DNA of 56,141 nucleotides, from NCBI GenBank assembly GCA_001871115.1, contig MNUR01000083.1, forward strand, positions 1 through 56,141, written 5' to 3'. The position numbers were made by a program, and so were the translations under genes. Origin of the DNA: Elusimicrobia bacterium CG1_02_56_21. GTDB lineage: Bacteria > Elusimicrobiota > Elusimicrobia > Elusimicrobiales > UBA9959. Position 1 is the stretch's first letter, and each line of letters begins with the position of its first letter. Shown piece after piece: positions 8,158 to 16,483 of the stretch. The notes beneath the pieces were generated by a model. It was not told the origin of the DNA. It ran no database searches and saw nothing but the letters and a program-made list of their open reading frames with translations.

Positions 8158-9477
8158 ATGATGAAGAAAAAAGTGCTTATAATGGGAGCCGCCGGCCGCG
8201 ATTTTCATAACTTCAATGTTTACTACCGCGACAATCCCGAGTATGAAGTAGTGGCTTTCACCGCTTTCCAGATACCGAATATCGCCGGCCGCAAATACCC
8301 GGCCGAGCTGGCCGGCAAGCTTTATCCCCACGGCATAGCCATATACGAGGAGAAAAAGCTGGCGGAGCTTGTAAAGAAGTTCTCCGTGGACGAAGTGGTC
8401 TTCTCCTATTCCGACGTAGCTTTTAATGCCGTGATGGCCAAAGCCTCTGTCGCTCTCGCGGCCGGAGCTGATTTTAAACTGCTCAGCGCGGACCATACCT
8501 ATCTCAAATCCAGCAAGCCCGTCATAGCCGTGACCGCCGTGCGCACCGGCTGCGGAAAGAGCCAGACCACCCGTTTTATAGCCTCCACGCTTAAAGCTAT
8601 GGGCAAGAAAGTGGTGGTGATCCGCCACCCTATGCCTTACGGCGACCTGGCGGCCCAGACCTGCCAGCGCTTCGCCGCCCTGGCCGACCTGGATAAACAT
8701 AAATGCACTATCGAGGAGATGGAGGAGTACGAGCCGCATATAGCCGCCGGCCATGTAGTTTACTCCGGCGTAGATTACGCCAAAATACTCGGGCAGGCTG
8801 AAAAAGAAGCCGATATCATTCTCTGGGACGGCGGCAATAACGACCTGCCTTTCTACAAGCCCGACCTCCACATAGTGGTCACGGACCCGCTCCGGGCCGG
8901 CCACGAGGTAATGTACCACCCGGGCGCGGCTAATATCCGCATGGCGGACGTGGTCATCATAAACAAGGTTGATACCGCCGAGCCCGACGCCGTGGACGAT
9001 GTGCGGGACAATGTGAAGATGATGGCCCCCGAGGCCGTGATCATAGAGGCCGAATCCCCCGTTTCGATAGAGGGCGAGAACGGCCAGATAAAGGGCAAGC
9101 GGGTGCTGGTGGTTGAAGACGGACCCACGCTGACCCACGGTGATATGGATTACGGCGCCGCTTTCGTGGCGGCCAGGCATTTCGGAGCCGGGGACATAGT
9201 TGACCCCCGGCCCTATGCCAAAGGGTCCATTAAAAAAGTTTTCGATAACTTCAAACAGCTCAAAGATATCCTGCCCGCGATGGGCTACGGCGAAAAGCAG
9301 ATGAAGGAACTTAACGACACCATCAACGCCGTGCCCGCGGACCTGGTCCTGGTAGGCACGCCGATAGACCTGGCCAAACATCTGAAGCTGAACAAGCCGG
9401 CGCTGCGCGTGAACTATTCGCTTAAGGAGCGCACCTCTCCGGGCCTGAAAGAGGTTTTGGAAAAGCTGCTAAAGTAG
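8158..9477 (+). CDS. Cyclic 2,3-diphosphoglycerate synthetase-like P-loop NTPase
   Basis: The 439-residue protein has an N-terminal Rossmann-like half (KKVLIMGAAGRDFHNFN) and a P-loop near residues 129-135 (RTGCGKS). A SIMIBI-type GTPase/kinase half follows, with LWDGGNNDLPF, VVTDPLRAGHE and a NKVD guanine-specificity-like motif near residue 268. This matches the family annotated as cyclic 2,3-DPG synthetase, known biochemically from methanogenic archaea, where it makes the thermoprotectant cDPG from 2,3-bisphosphoglycerate. Bacterial homologues are largely uncharacterised. Its position between gap and pgk, the enzymes making and using 1,3-bisphosphoglycerate, supports a bisphosphoglycerate-related substrate. 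Whether it makes cDPG here is open. The ATG at 8158 is followed at once by a second ATG at 8161, so the exact start is uncertain by one codon. Confidence 0.8.
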   Translation: MMKKKVLIMGAAGRDFHNFNVYYRDNPEYEVVAFTAFQIPNIAGRKYPAELAGKLYPHGIAIYEEKKLAELVKKFSVDEVVFSYSDVAFNAVMAKASVALAAGADFKLLSADHTYLKSSKPVIAVTAVRTGCGKSQTTRFIASTLKAMGKKVVVIRHPMPYGDLAAQTCQRFAALADLDKHKCTIEEMEEYEPHIAAGHVVYSGVDYAKILGQAEKEADIILWDGGNNDLPFYKPDLHIVVTDPLRAGHEVMYHPGAANIRMADVVIINKVDTAEPDAVDDVRDNVKMMAPEAVIIEAESPVSIEGENGQIKGKRVLVVEDGPTLTHGDMDYGAAFVAARHFGAGDIVDPRPYAKGSIKKVFDNFKQLKDILPAMGYGEKQMKELNDTINAVPADLVLVGTPIDLAKHLKLNKPALRVNYSLKERTSPGLKEVLEKLLK

Positions 9478-9545
9478 AGGATTAGAGGGGAAGGCCAGAG
9501 GACGAGGGGGGATTTGCTCTTTTCGGGCTAATCCTCCAGTCTTCC
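9477..9545. repeat. Dispersed inverted-repeat element, divergent copy
   Basis: GAGGATTAG (9477-9485) pairs exactly with CTAATCCTC (9528-9536), and the right arm continues CAGTCTTCC. The element begins inside the stop codon of the cDPGS-like gene and ends 14 bases before pgk. Its right arm matches the copies at 16561 and 30219; its loop is different. Confidence 0.6.
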
Positions 9546-9559
9546 ATAAAGGGGTAAAT

Positions 9560-10777
9560 ATGTCCACAGAAAATAAAACTGTTTTAAAACTCGCCAAGGT
9601 GCAGGACGCCAATCTTAAGGATAAGAGCGTGCTGGTCCGCGTGGACTATAATGTCCCCCTTAAGGGCGGCGCAATAACCGACGATACCCGCATCCGCGAG
9701 ACTTTGAAAACCGTCAAACTTCTGCTGGAAGGGAACTGCAAAGTGGTCCTGATGGCGCATCTCGGCCGCCCCAAAGGCAAGCCCGAACCCAAGTACAGCC
9801 TGAAGCCGATAGCGGAACACCTGGAGAACCTGGCCGGGGTTAAGGTTCATTTTGCCCCCGACTGCGTAGGCCCGGAGGCCGACAAGATTGTGGCCTCGGC
9901 AAAGAACGGGGAGATAGTCCTGCTAGAAAACCTGCGCTACCACGCCGAGGAAGAGAAGAACGACGAGGCTTTCGCCAGGCTGCTCGCCAGGCACGGGGAG
10001 TTTTTTGTGCAGGAGGCCTTTGGGGCGCTCCACCGCGCGCACGCCTCCACAGCGGCTATCGCCAAATTCCTGCCCGGGTCCATAGGCTTCCTGGTGCAGA
10101 AGGAGCTGGAGTACCTGGACAAGACCATGGTCAGCCCGGTCCGGCCTTTTCTGGCCATAATCGGCGGCGCCAAGGTCTCCGACAAGATAAGCGTGCTTTA
10201 CAGCCTGATAGAGAAAGTGGACACCCTTATAATAGGCGGCGGCATGGCTTATACCTTCCTGGCCGCGCAGAATACGAATATAGGTAATTCCCTGCTCGAG
10301 GCCGACAAGGTGGAAGAGGCCAAGAACATAATTTTAAAAGCGCACCGCAATAATGTGGAGATGCTCCTCCCGGCCGATCACCGGATAGTGACCGGGATAA
10401 AGCCGGACGCGACCGTGGAAGTCACCCAGGCGATGGCAGTGCCTGACGGCTGGACCGGCGTGGACATAGGGCCCCGCACGGAGCTGCTGTTCGCCGACAA
10501 GATAAAGGCGGCCAAGACCATATTCTGGAACGGGCCCGTGGGCATTTTTGAGACCCCGGCTTTTGCCGGCGGCAGCATAACGGTAGCCCACGCGATGGCG
10601 CAGGCCACGCGCAGCGGGGCCGCCACCATACTAGGCGGCGGGGACACGCTGGCGGTGCTTAAGACCGCCAAGGTGAAGCCTGAGAATATTTCTCATTGCT
10701 CGACCGGCGGCGGCGCCAGCCTTGAGTTCATTGAAGGCAAGCAGCTGCCGGGCCTGGTGGCGCTGTCCCAGAAATAG
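9560..10777 (+). CDS. pgk: Phosphoglycerate kinase
   Basis: This 405-residue cytosolic kinase moves the acyl phosphate of 1,3-bisphosphoglycerate to ADP. Signature segments are RVDYNVPL near residue 29, AHLGRPKG, LLENLRYHAEEEKND, IGGAKVSDKI, WNGPVGIFE and the C-terminal GGGDTLAVL and CSTGGGASLEF. The N-terminus has about ten extra residues relative to many PGKs. The start is supported by GGGG seven bases upstream. It lies in a gap-cDPGS-pgk-secG row, separated from the preceding gene by a copy of the dispersed repeat. A gc-rich imperfect hairpin (about 10784-10822) without T-run lies between pgk and secG. Confidence 0.97.
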   Translation: MSTENKTVLKLAKVQDANLKDKSVLVRVDYNVPLKGGAITDDTRIRETLKTVKLLLEGNCKVVLMAHLGRPKGKPEPKYSLKPIAEHLENLAGVKVHFAPDCVGPEADKIVASAKNGEIVLLENLRYHAEEEKNDEAFARLLARHGEFFVQEAFGALHRAHASTAAIAKFLPGSIGFLVQKELEYLDKTMVSPVRPFLAIIGGAKVSDKISVLYSLIEKVDTLIIGGGMAYTFLAAQNTNIGNSLLEADKVEEAKNIILKAHRNNVEMLLPADHRIVTGIKPDATVEVTQAMAVPDGWTGVDIGPRTELLFADKIKAAKTIFWNGPVGIFETPAFAGGSITVAHAMAQATRSGAATILGGGDTLAVLKTAKVKPENISHCSTGGGASLEFIEGKQLPGLVALSQK

Positions 10778-10854
10778 GATTTGCCGATTATCCCGCCGGC
10801 ATCTAGTCGGCCGGGCGGCAATAATGCTTTAATGTATCTTTAGGAGAATAATTA

Positions 10855-11226
10855 ATGTATACAATTATCATTACCGCGCATATCATACTGGCTTTCGTGA
10901 TCATACTCGCGATCGTGGTCTTCCAGACCAGCAAGGGTTCGGCCCTCTCGATGTTCGGTGGAGGGGGAGACTCCCTCTTTAACGCCGCCAGCGGGACTTC
11001 TTTTATAAAGAAATTCACTGCCTGGGCCGCCGCGCTCTTCGCCGTCACTTCGCTCCTTCTGACCATCTTCGGCGCTAATAACCGCTTCCGTTCCGTAGTG
11101 CAGGATTATCCCCTGCAGAACGCCCCGACCGGGCAGGCCGCTCCCGCCAAGCCCGGCGCCAAAGGCCCGGCCGGAGCGTTGCCAGCGAAAGCCGCTCCCG
11201 CCCCTGCAGCCGCCGAAACGAAGTAA
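10855..11226 (+). CDS. secG: Preprotein translocase subunit SecG
   Basis: The 123-residue inner-membrane protein supports SecYEG export. Helix 1 is residues 3-23 and helix 2 about 47-68, joined by the SecG cytosolic loop VFQTSKGSALSMFGGGGDSLFNAASGTSF, here cited by its key pieces QTSKGS and MFGGGGDSLF. The C-terminal 35 residues are a low-complexity alanine/proline/lysine tail not needed in E. coli SecG. AGGAG precedes the ATG by seven bases. The pgk-secG adjacency occurs in several phyla. A strong bidirectional terminator follows 40 bases downstream. Confidence 0.93.
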   Translation: MYTIIITAHIILAFVIILAIVVFQTSKGSALSMFGGGGDSLFNAASGTSFIKKFTAWAAALFAVTSLLLTIFGANNRFRSVVQDYPLQNAPTGQAAPAKPGAKGPAGALPAKAAPAPAAAETK

Positions 11227-11266
11227 AAAGGAGCCGGTTCCCGGAAAACAGGATATCGATACAAAA

Positions 11267-11302
11267 GAAGAGCCCCGCGTTCAGCGCGGGGCTCTTCTTT
11301 TT
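11267..11302 (+). terminator. Intrinsic terminator after secG
   Basis: A perfect 13-bp stem (11267-11279 with 11285-11297) around a five-base loop is followed by TTTTT. An A-run upstream makes it usable from the other strand for the convergent CNNM gene. Confidence 0.92.
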
Positions 11303-11358
11303 CTTTGACCCGATTCTCGTTCCTCGATTTTCGATTCTCGATTCTTGATTCCGGATCT

Positions 11359-12876
11359 TTACTTCATTATTTTATTCTCGAAGGTGCTTATTATGTCCAG
11401 CAGGTTGTCGGGGGTTTTGGCGGACAGCAGGCGCTTGCGCAGAGTGGGGTTTGAGATAAGCCCGGAGAGCTGGGACAAAGTGTTCAGCTGCAGGGTGGGC
11501 TCGTTGAACGGGGTGAGAATAAGGAAGATCAGCTTTACCGGCTGGTTGTCGGGAGAGGGGAAGAGAATGCCCTCTTTGCTTTTGCCGATGGCCAGGAGCG
11601 GTTTTGTGAGCGAGGCCAGGCGGGCGTGGGGGAAGGCTGTCTGGTGGCCGAGGGCGGTGGAGAAGTTGCTCTCGCGCTTGATTATGGCTTTCAGCGCCTC
11701 GCTCTTGCCGAAAGTGGGGGAGGCCTCGTGCAGCGCGGTCAGGACCTCTTCTATAACCTCTAACCGGCCGGTCTCTTTCAGGTCCAGGCGGCAGGCCCCG
11801 GGAACCAGCAGGACGCTCAAAGGCAGCTTGGGCGGCTGTTCAAATTCGTCGCGGATCTCCCCGGTGAGTTCCTCTACTATGTCTTCCATTGTAAGCAGTC
11901 CTGTCGTTTCGCTTTTAGCGTTCTTTACCATTGCCAGCTGTATGTGTTTCTGCTGAAAATCGCGCAGGGCCCGTTCTACGGACATCTCTTCCGAGATGGA
12001 GGTGATGGGCCTTTGTAAAGCTTTGAAATCCGGGCCGGGGGTGCAGGTGTCCAGGAGACAGCTGTAAAAATCCTTGAAATGTACGTAGCCGGTAGTGGTC
12101 CCGTCGGCCTGGACAACAGGATAGCGGGAGAGGCGTCTTTCCTTTATAAGTTTCAGGGCCTCTTCGGGCGGGGCGGAGAGATTGATAAAGCTTATCGCCC
12201 CCCTGGGGGTCATTACTTCTTTTACCTTGGTCTTGCCGAAATCGAACAGGTTCTCGAACATCATCAGTCGGCCCAGGGAAAGCCGGCCGTGCTCCTGCGA
12301 CTGGCCCAGGATCATCCGCAGCTCTTCGTCCGAATGCAGGGCCTCGCTTTCTCCGGGCTTAAGATGGAACAGGCCCAGGAAGAAATTGGCGCTTTTGTTT
12401 ATTACCAGCATCGGCACATAGGTGATCTTGTAGAAAACTTCAAGTGGGATGGCGGCGATAAGGATGATCTTCTCCGGCATCAGGATAGCGAGGTATTTAG
12501 GGGCCTGCTCGCCTATTACGACATGGATTCCCGTGATCAGGCCGAAAGCTATTATAAAGGAAACGGTATGCGTCAGGGCGGGAGAGATGGGGAGGGCCAT
12601 CCAGATGAAGACCGGCTTGAGTATAGCGGCCATGGCCGGTTCACCCACCCAGCCTAGGCCCAGGCTGGACATTGTTATCCCTAGCTGTATGGAGGAAAGG
12701 TAGGCGTCTATGTGCTGGACCTGTTTCCTGGCCAGTTTTGCCGTTTTAAGGCCGCTGGCGGCCAGCTCTTCAAGCCGGGTGAGCCGCACTTTGACCAGGG
12801 CGAATTCTACAACTACAAAAATAGCGTTAAGGACTATCAGGAGCGCGGCGATAATCAGGTCTAGAAGGTAAATCAC
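11359..12876 (-). CDS. CNNM/CorC-type membrane protein with CBS pair and C-terminal PTS EIIA-like domain
   Basis: The 505-residue protein has three parts. Residues 1-190 form a CNNM (DUF21) transmembrane domain with EFALVKVRLTRLEELA, GWVGEPA and GEQAPKYLA. Residues 205-345 form a CBS-pair module with KVKEVMTPRGAI and LSRYPVVQADG. From about residue 365 the usual CorC_HlyC domain is replaced by a PTS EIIA type-2 fold: GHQTAFPHAR carries His417 at the position phosphorylated in EIIA-Ntr/Fru proteins, and the domain ends LLDIISTFENK. CNNM proteins relate to Mg2+/Co2+ or Na+ transport; an EIIA tail suggests control by phosphotransfer. No other PTS gene is in the window. The start is GTG, with TAAAAT six bases upstream and no proper Shine-Dalgarno sequence. 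Confidence 0.85.
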   Translation of the reverse strand: MIYLLDLIIAALLIVLNAIFVVVEFALVKVRLTRLEELAASGLKTAKLARKQVQHIDAYLSSIQLGITMSSLGLGWVGEPAMAAILKPVFIWMALPISPALTHTVSFIIAFGLITGIHVVIGEQAPKYLAILMPEKIILIAAIPLEVFYKITYVPMLVINKSANFFLGLFHLKPGESEALHSDEELRMILGQSQEHGRLSLGRLMMFENLFDFGKTKVKEVMTPRGAISFINLSAPPEEALKLIKERRLSRYPVVQADGTTTGYVHFKDFYSCLLDTCTPGPDFKALQRPITSISEEMSVERALRDFQQKHIQLAMVKNAKSETTGLLTMEDIVEELTGEIRDEFEQPPKLPLSVLLVPGACRLDLKETGRLEVIEEVLTALHEASPTFGKSEALKAIIKRESNFSTALGHQTAFPHARLASLTKPLLAIGKSKEGILFPSPDNQPVKLIFLILTPFNEPTLQLNTLSQLSGLISNPTLRKRLLSAKTPDNLLDIISTFENKIMK

Positions 12877-12882
12877 CCTTAT

Positions 12883-12888
12883 ATTTTA
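12883..12888 (-). promoter_or_regulatory. -10 box of the CNNM-EIIA gene (leaderless type)
   Basis: Minus-strand TAAAAT, preceded by TTG, ends six bases before the GTG at 12876. The same TTGTAAAAT arrangement occurs at sixA. Confidence 0.5.
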
Positions 12889-13086
12889 CAATACTATCCG
12901 GGGTCCTCAGCTACCTGCGCGCTAAGCGGGCCTTAACCCCAGCCGCGCCCGGGACAAACCGGGAGGGGGGGAACAGCATTTTATTTACGCGTGCCTTACT
13001 AATTTAGTAAAATAAATACAGTTCTTTAAACATAGTTCACAATGGTTCGACGGGTCAGCCCGCTTCGGATTCAATAATAGACTTAT

Positions 13087-13168
13087 GCTCGGGTGGTGGA
13101 ACTGGTAGACACGCACGTTTGAGGGGCGTGTGCCTAACGGCGTGGGGGTTCGATTCCCCCCCCGAGCA
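13087..13168 (+). tRNA. tRNA-Leu (anticodon GAG)
   Basis: A class II tRNA of 82 bases. The acceptor stem GCTCGGG pairs with CCCGAGC at 13161-13167, the D-arm reads GTGGAACTGGTAGAC, and the anticodon loop is TTGAGGG within stem CACGT/GCGTG. There is a short variable arm and a GGGGGTTCGATTCCCCC T-arm. The 3' end reads A then AAT, so CCA is not encoded. A rho-independent terminator follows 30 bases later. Confidence 0.97.
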
Positions 13169-13197
13169 AATTTTTCAGCCAGGGGGGAAACCCCGGA

Positions 13198-13222
13198 AGC
13201 GGGCCCAGGTCCGCTTTTTTTT
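13198..13222 (+). terminator. Intrinsic terminator of tRNA-Leu, abutting lysA
   Basis: AGCGGGC pairs with GTCCGCT (one G-T wobble) around a four-base loop, followed by eight T residues. It ends only six bases before the lysA ATG, so lysA must have its own very short or internal initiation, or depend on read-through. Confidence 0.8.
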
Positions 13223-13228
13223 ATACCT

Positions 13229-14446
13229 ATGTTATCAAGATACTTCAAACCTTCTATCCTTAAAAAGATCGCCGAAAGCGCCGGAACCCCGGTGTATGTT
13301 TATTCCGCTTCCGCTTTCCTCAGGCAGATCGCTTCTTATAAAAAAGCTTTCCGCGCTCTGGACCCGCTTTTCTGCTACGCTATGAAGGCGAACTCCTCCG
13401 GGGGCCTTTGCTCCCTGGCTGCCGGGGAAGGCTGGGGAGCGGACGTGGTGAGTGGGGGGGAATTGTACCGCGCCCTGAAGGCCGGGTTTAAGCCCGGTAA
13501 AATAATATTTTCAGGCGTAGGCAAGACGCCGGCGGAACTTGAATACGCCCTCAGGACCGGGGTGCTTTTTGTGAACGCCGAGTCTTTCGAGGAAGTTATA
13601 GAACTCGAGCGGGCGGCGGCAAGGCTTAACTTGCGGGCCCCGCTTTCGCTGCGGATAAATCCCGACGTGGACCCGCACACACATAAATACATAACCACCG
13701 GCAGGCTGGGGAGCAAGTTCGGGGTTTCTTTCAAAGAAGCGCGGAAAATTTATCTTTACGCCGCCGGGTCAAAGCGCCTGCAGCCCGTGGGCGCCCAGTT
13801 CCATATAGGCTCCCAGGTGCATTCTCCGCGGCCTTACGCAATGGCCGCCGGCCGCCTGGCCGCTTTTATCCTGAAGCTGGCCTCGCGCGGGATTAACCTC
13901 GGATACGCCGATATCGGCGGGGGCTGGGGGGTAAAAGAAGGGGCCGAGATGGCCGACCCCGCCCCGCTGGCCGCGGCGGCAGCCGGTGTTTTCTCCGGCA
14001 CGGGCATAAAGCTGGTGGTGGAACCGGGCCGCTCCGTGGCCGCGCCCTCGGGGCTGCTTCTTACCCGGACTATTTACCGCAAGCGCGGCGGGCATAAAAA
14101 TTTCATTATAGTCGACGCGGCTATGAACGACTTTATCCGCCCGGCTCTTTACGGGGCCAGCCACCCGGTCTCGCTTATAGGCCCGGGCCGCGGTCCGCAG
14201 AAGCTTTACGATATAGTGGGCCCTGTCTGCGAGAGCGGTGATTTCCTGGCCGAGGGCGCGCTCCTGCGCGAACCGGCCAGCGGCCAGCTGCTCGCGGTTT
14301 ACTCTGCCGGAGCCTACGGCTTTTCAATGAGCTCCCAGTACAATTCCCGCCCCCGCGCCGCCGAGGCGCTTATCACCGGGGCCTCTTCCTGGCGGCTTAT
14401 CCGCCGCCGGGAAACCTATAAGGACCTGACAGCCAACGAGCTTTAA
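13229..14446 (+). CDS. lysA: Diaminopimelate decarboxylase
   Basis: This PLP enzyme of 405 residues decarboxylates meso-diaminopimelate to L-lysine. The PLP lysine lies in FCYAMKANSS near residue 51. HIGSQ, a glycine-rich phosphate loop (DIGGGWG), EPGRS, CESGDFLAEG and the C-terminal AYGFSMSSQYNSRPRAAE are all in place. The frame is open back into the tRNA-Leu gene, but the ATG at 13229 gives a normal N-terminus (LSRYFKPSILKKIAESAGTP). No Shine-Dalgarno sequence is visible between the tRNA terminator's T-run and this ATG, which is unusual for a biosynthetic gene. A 15-bp bidirectional terminator follows. Confidence 0.93.
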   Translation: MLSRYFKPSILKKIAESAGTPVYVYSASAFLRQIASYKKAFRALDPLFCYAMKANSSGGLCSLAAGEGWGADVVSGGELYRALKAGFKPGKIIFSGVGKTPAELEYALRTGVLFVNAESFEEVIELERAAARLNLRAPLSLRINPDVDPHTHKYITTGRLGSKFGVSFKEARKIYLYAAGSKRLQPVGAQFHIGSQVHSPRPYAMAAGRLAAFILKLASRGINLGYADIGGGWGVKEGAEMADPAPLAAAAAGVFSGTGIKLVVEPGRSVAAPSGLLLTRTIYRKRGGHKNFIIVDAAMNDFIRPALYGASHPVSLIGPGRGPQKLYDIVGPVCESGDFLAEGALLREPASGQLLAVYSAGAYGFSMSSQYNSRPRAAEALITGASSWRLIRRRETYKDLTANEL

Positions 14447-14466
14447 CTACCGCGGTCTGCCGCCTG

Positions 14467-14502
14467 AAAAGAAAACGCCCCTTGAGAGGGGCGTTTTCTT
14501 TT
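14467..14502. terminator. Bidirectional terminator between lysA and the amidase gene
   Basis: A perfect 15-bp inverted repeat (14467-14481 with 14488-14502) has AAAA/TTTT ends and a six-base loop, between two convergent genes. Confidence 0.95.
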
Positions 14503-14516
14503 GCGCGAGCGCGGGC

Positions 14517-15647
14517 TCAGGAGCCGCCGAGGTATTTTATCAGCTGGCGGAGGCTCCGCTCCTGCGCCGGAGTGGTTGCGGGAGTTTCTCCGGGGCTCAG
14601 CGGCAGGCCGGTGATCTGCGGGGTGAATATCAGGCGCCTGAGGCTGTCTTTTTCCGCGTAGAGATCGTCGCCTGGGCAGTCCGTCCTGCCCAGGTCGCGG
14701 TGTGCGTAGAAACGGTCCGCGGGCACCTCATAGGTTTCTTTGAGATACCGGCCTACCGAGATAAAGGAATCCCGGGCGGCAGGGGTGAAAATGTCGTGCG
14801 TCGGCGGGTGGTAACTGCCCATTATGGAGACCCCGATATTGGAAGTGTTGTAGTTCTTTACATGCGCTCCCAGAACTTTGATGGGCCGGCCTTCGAAAAT
14901 ATTGCCTGCCGGATCTATCAGGAAATGGTAGGCGATGTCTATCCAGCCGCGGCCGTTCTGGTGAAAATCCTGTATGAACTGCATTTCCTGCACGGCCCTT
15001 TCATAGTTCTCGGGATAATGCGCCTGGGTGTGGTGCAGGGTGAAATATTGGGGCTCGTGCTGCGTATAGGGCGCGGTGGGGGGGGCCGCGTTCCAGCCGG
15101 CTCTGCGGATAAGCTTGAAGGGCGCCGGCTCCGGGAGGAAGAGTTCCGGGTCCGGCACATAGGCAACCGTGGACTGCTCCACGCCCTCTTCCCTGTCTTC
15201 GGAAGTTCGGACCAGGTCCGTTTCGTACAGAGTGAGCGAGGAGGCGGCTCTTGAACCGCTGTTAACTACGCTGATCTTAAGAGGCAGGCGGGACAGGGGC
15301 ACCCGGAACCTGGCCCAGAAGCGTCCGTTCGGAAAACGGCGGAAACCGTCGCTGCGGTAGCTGGCGGGCGCTGAAAAAAAGGATTCGGACTTTAATACCA
15401 GGTCTAGCCTTATCCCCGGGTCCGGCATTTCTCCCTGCATCAGTACGGTGTCATAGTCCGCCTCCGGCGCTTCGCTGAAGGGCGTCTCGAAAATTATGGA
15501 ACCATCTTTGTCCGAGGCCGGAAGGCCGAGCTTTATGGGGTAGGTCAGGCCGCTGAAGCTGATGGGGGTTTCCTCGGCGCGGCCGGGCAGGGAAAAAGAC
15601 GCGAGCAGCAGCAGGCAAAGCAGTGAAGTTTTGAATTTAGCCGTCAT
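14517..15647 (-). CDS. Secreted N-acetylmuramoyl-L-alanine amidase (PGRP/Amidase_2)
   Basis: The 376-residue protein has a signal peptide (residues 1-24, hydrophobic SLLCLLLLASFSLPGRA). A beta-rich region of about 150 residues of unknown function follows. From about residue 180 there is an Amidase_2/PGRP zinc hydrolase domain. Candidate zinc ligands are the His in FTLHHTQ, the His in FYAHRDLG and the Cys in TDCPGD; YHFLIDPAGNIFEGRP and GVSIMGSYHP are typical. It should cut the lactyl-alanine amide bond of peptidoglycan in the periplasm. TATAAT lies six bases upstream of the ATG, with no Shine-Dalgarno sequence. It is transcribed after, but 90 bases away from, the glycosyltransferase operon. 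Confidence 0.9.
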   Translation of the reverse strand: MTAKFKTSLLCLLLLASFSLPGRAEETPISFSGLTYPIKLGLPASDKDGSIIFETPFSEAPEADYDTVLMQGEMPDPGIRLDLVLKSESFFSAPASYRSDGFRRFPNGRFWARFRVPLSRLPLKISVVNSGSRAASSLTLYETDLVRTSEDREEGVEQSTVAYVPDPELFLPEPAPFKLIRRAGWNAAPPTAPYTQHEPQYFTLHHTQAHYPENYERAVQEMQFIQDFHQNGRGWIDIAYHFLIDPAGNIFEGRPIKVLGAHVKNYNTSNIGVSIMGSYHPPTHDIFTPAARDSFISVGRYLKETYEVPADRFYAHRDLGRTDCPGDDLYAEKDSLRRLIFTPQITGLPLSPGETPATTPAQERSLRQLIKYLGGS

Positions 15648-15653
15648 GTTTTT

Positions 15654-15659
15654 ATTATA
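15654..15659 (-). promoter_or_regulatory. -10 box of the amidase gene (leaderless type)
   Basis: Minus-strand TATAAT preceded by G ends six bases before the ATG at 15647; the bases between are AAAAAC. Confidence 0.55.
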
Positions 15660-15737
15660 CAGCGAGAGCTTGTTAATACTAAGAGTATAAAGGCCCAGGC
15701 GGCCTTAGGACTTTAGGGAAGTTGAAGAGAGCCGATG

Positions 15738-16481
15738 TCAGAGCTCCCTCCGCCGGATATAAAGCAGCGCGGCCGCCATAATATTCCCGAAGTCCGTATA
15801 AGCCGTGCGTAGCCCCTCTATACCGTCCAGGAACCCAAGTTTGAAGAAGTAGGCGGATACGAACCTGGTGAAAGGGCGGAAAAGTATCAAGAGCCGGCTG
15901 CGCTTTTTAAGCGCGTAGGACCTGGCCAGCAGGTCTGAATAGAAATCCCTTTTGTTCCTGATATCCTCCGCGTCTGAATAAGGGTAATGGAGCAGCGGCT
16001 CCTTCAGCGTTCCGACGGCCCCGTTCACCTCAAGACGCTCGTGCACCGGCAGGGGGAGAAAGCGGGCAGTGTTCCGCCGGAACAGGCGCAGCTGGGCGTC
16101 CGGGTACTTCCCGCCGTGTTTAAGCCAGCGGCCGAAGTAGAAATTTCTGCGCGGCATTCTGAAGGCCGCCGCGCTTCCGGGCGAGGCCGTAACGCGCTTG
16201 AGCTCGGCGCGGAGGGCCGGGCTGATCTCCTCGTCGGCGTCCAGGATCAGTACCCAGTCCGAGGCGGCCTGGTCTATGGAGAACTGCTTGTTAACGTAGA
16301 CCGCCCTGCTGTTGGGGCGGGAGAAATATTTTATCTTGAAGTCGCGGGCGGCCAGCGCCGTCCCGTCCGTAGAGCCGCAATCCACAAAAATTATCTCGTC
16401 GGCCCAGGCCGCGCTCGCCAGGGAGCGGGCGAGGTTCTTTTCCTCGTTGTGGGCTATCATCGCTATTGAGATTGTGGGCAT
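15738..16481 (-). CDS. Glycosyltransferase family 2 (WaaE/KdtX-like)
   Basis: The 247-residue GT-A enzyme starts with ISIAMIAHNEEKNLARSL and has IIFVDCGSTDGT for nucleotide binding. LILDADEEI contains the metal-binding D-x-D-type segment, and RMPRRNFYFGRWLKHGGKYPD follows. The latter belongs to the WaaE/KdtX group of lipopolysaccharide-core beta-glucosyltransferases and relatives. A hydrophobic C-terminal segment suggests membrane association. It is the last gene of a four-gene minus-strand glycosyltransferase operon. The region upstream of its ATG is occupied by the dispersed repeat, and no Shine-Dalgarno sequence is visible there, so translation may be weak or coupled. Confidence 0.85.
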   Translation of the reverse strand: MPTISIAMIAHNEEKNLARSLASAAWADEIIFVDCGSTDGTALAARDFKIKYFSRPNSRAVYVNKQFSIDQAASDWVLILDADEEISPALRAELKRVTASPGSAAAFRMPRRNFYFGRWLKHGGKYPDAQLRLFRRNTARFLPLPVHERLEVNGAVGTLKEPLLHYPYSDAEDIRNKRDFYSDLLARSYALKKRSRLLILFRPFTRFVSAYFFKLGFLDGIEGLRTAYTDFGNIMAAALLYIRRREL

Positions 16482-16483
16482 TG

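Noticed and set aside
8113-9381. Long open frame on the minus strand opposite the cDPGS-like gene (422 codons)
   Set aside because: His/Val/Gly-rich shadow composition, no family resemblance, and full overlap with a convincing gene on the other strand.
13130-13228. lysA start inside tRNA-Leu
   Set aside because: The frame would run through the tRNA and its terminator; the protein then has an unlikely N-terminus.
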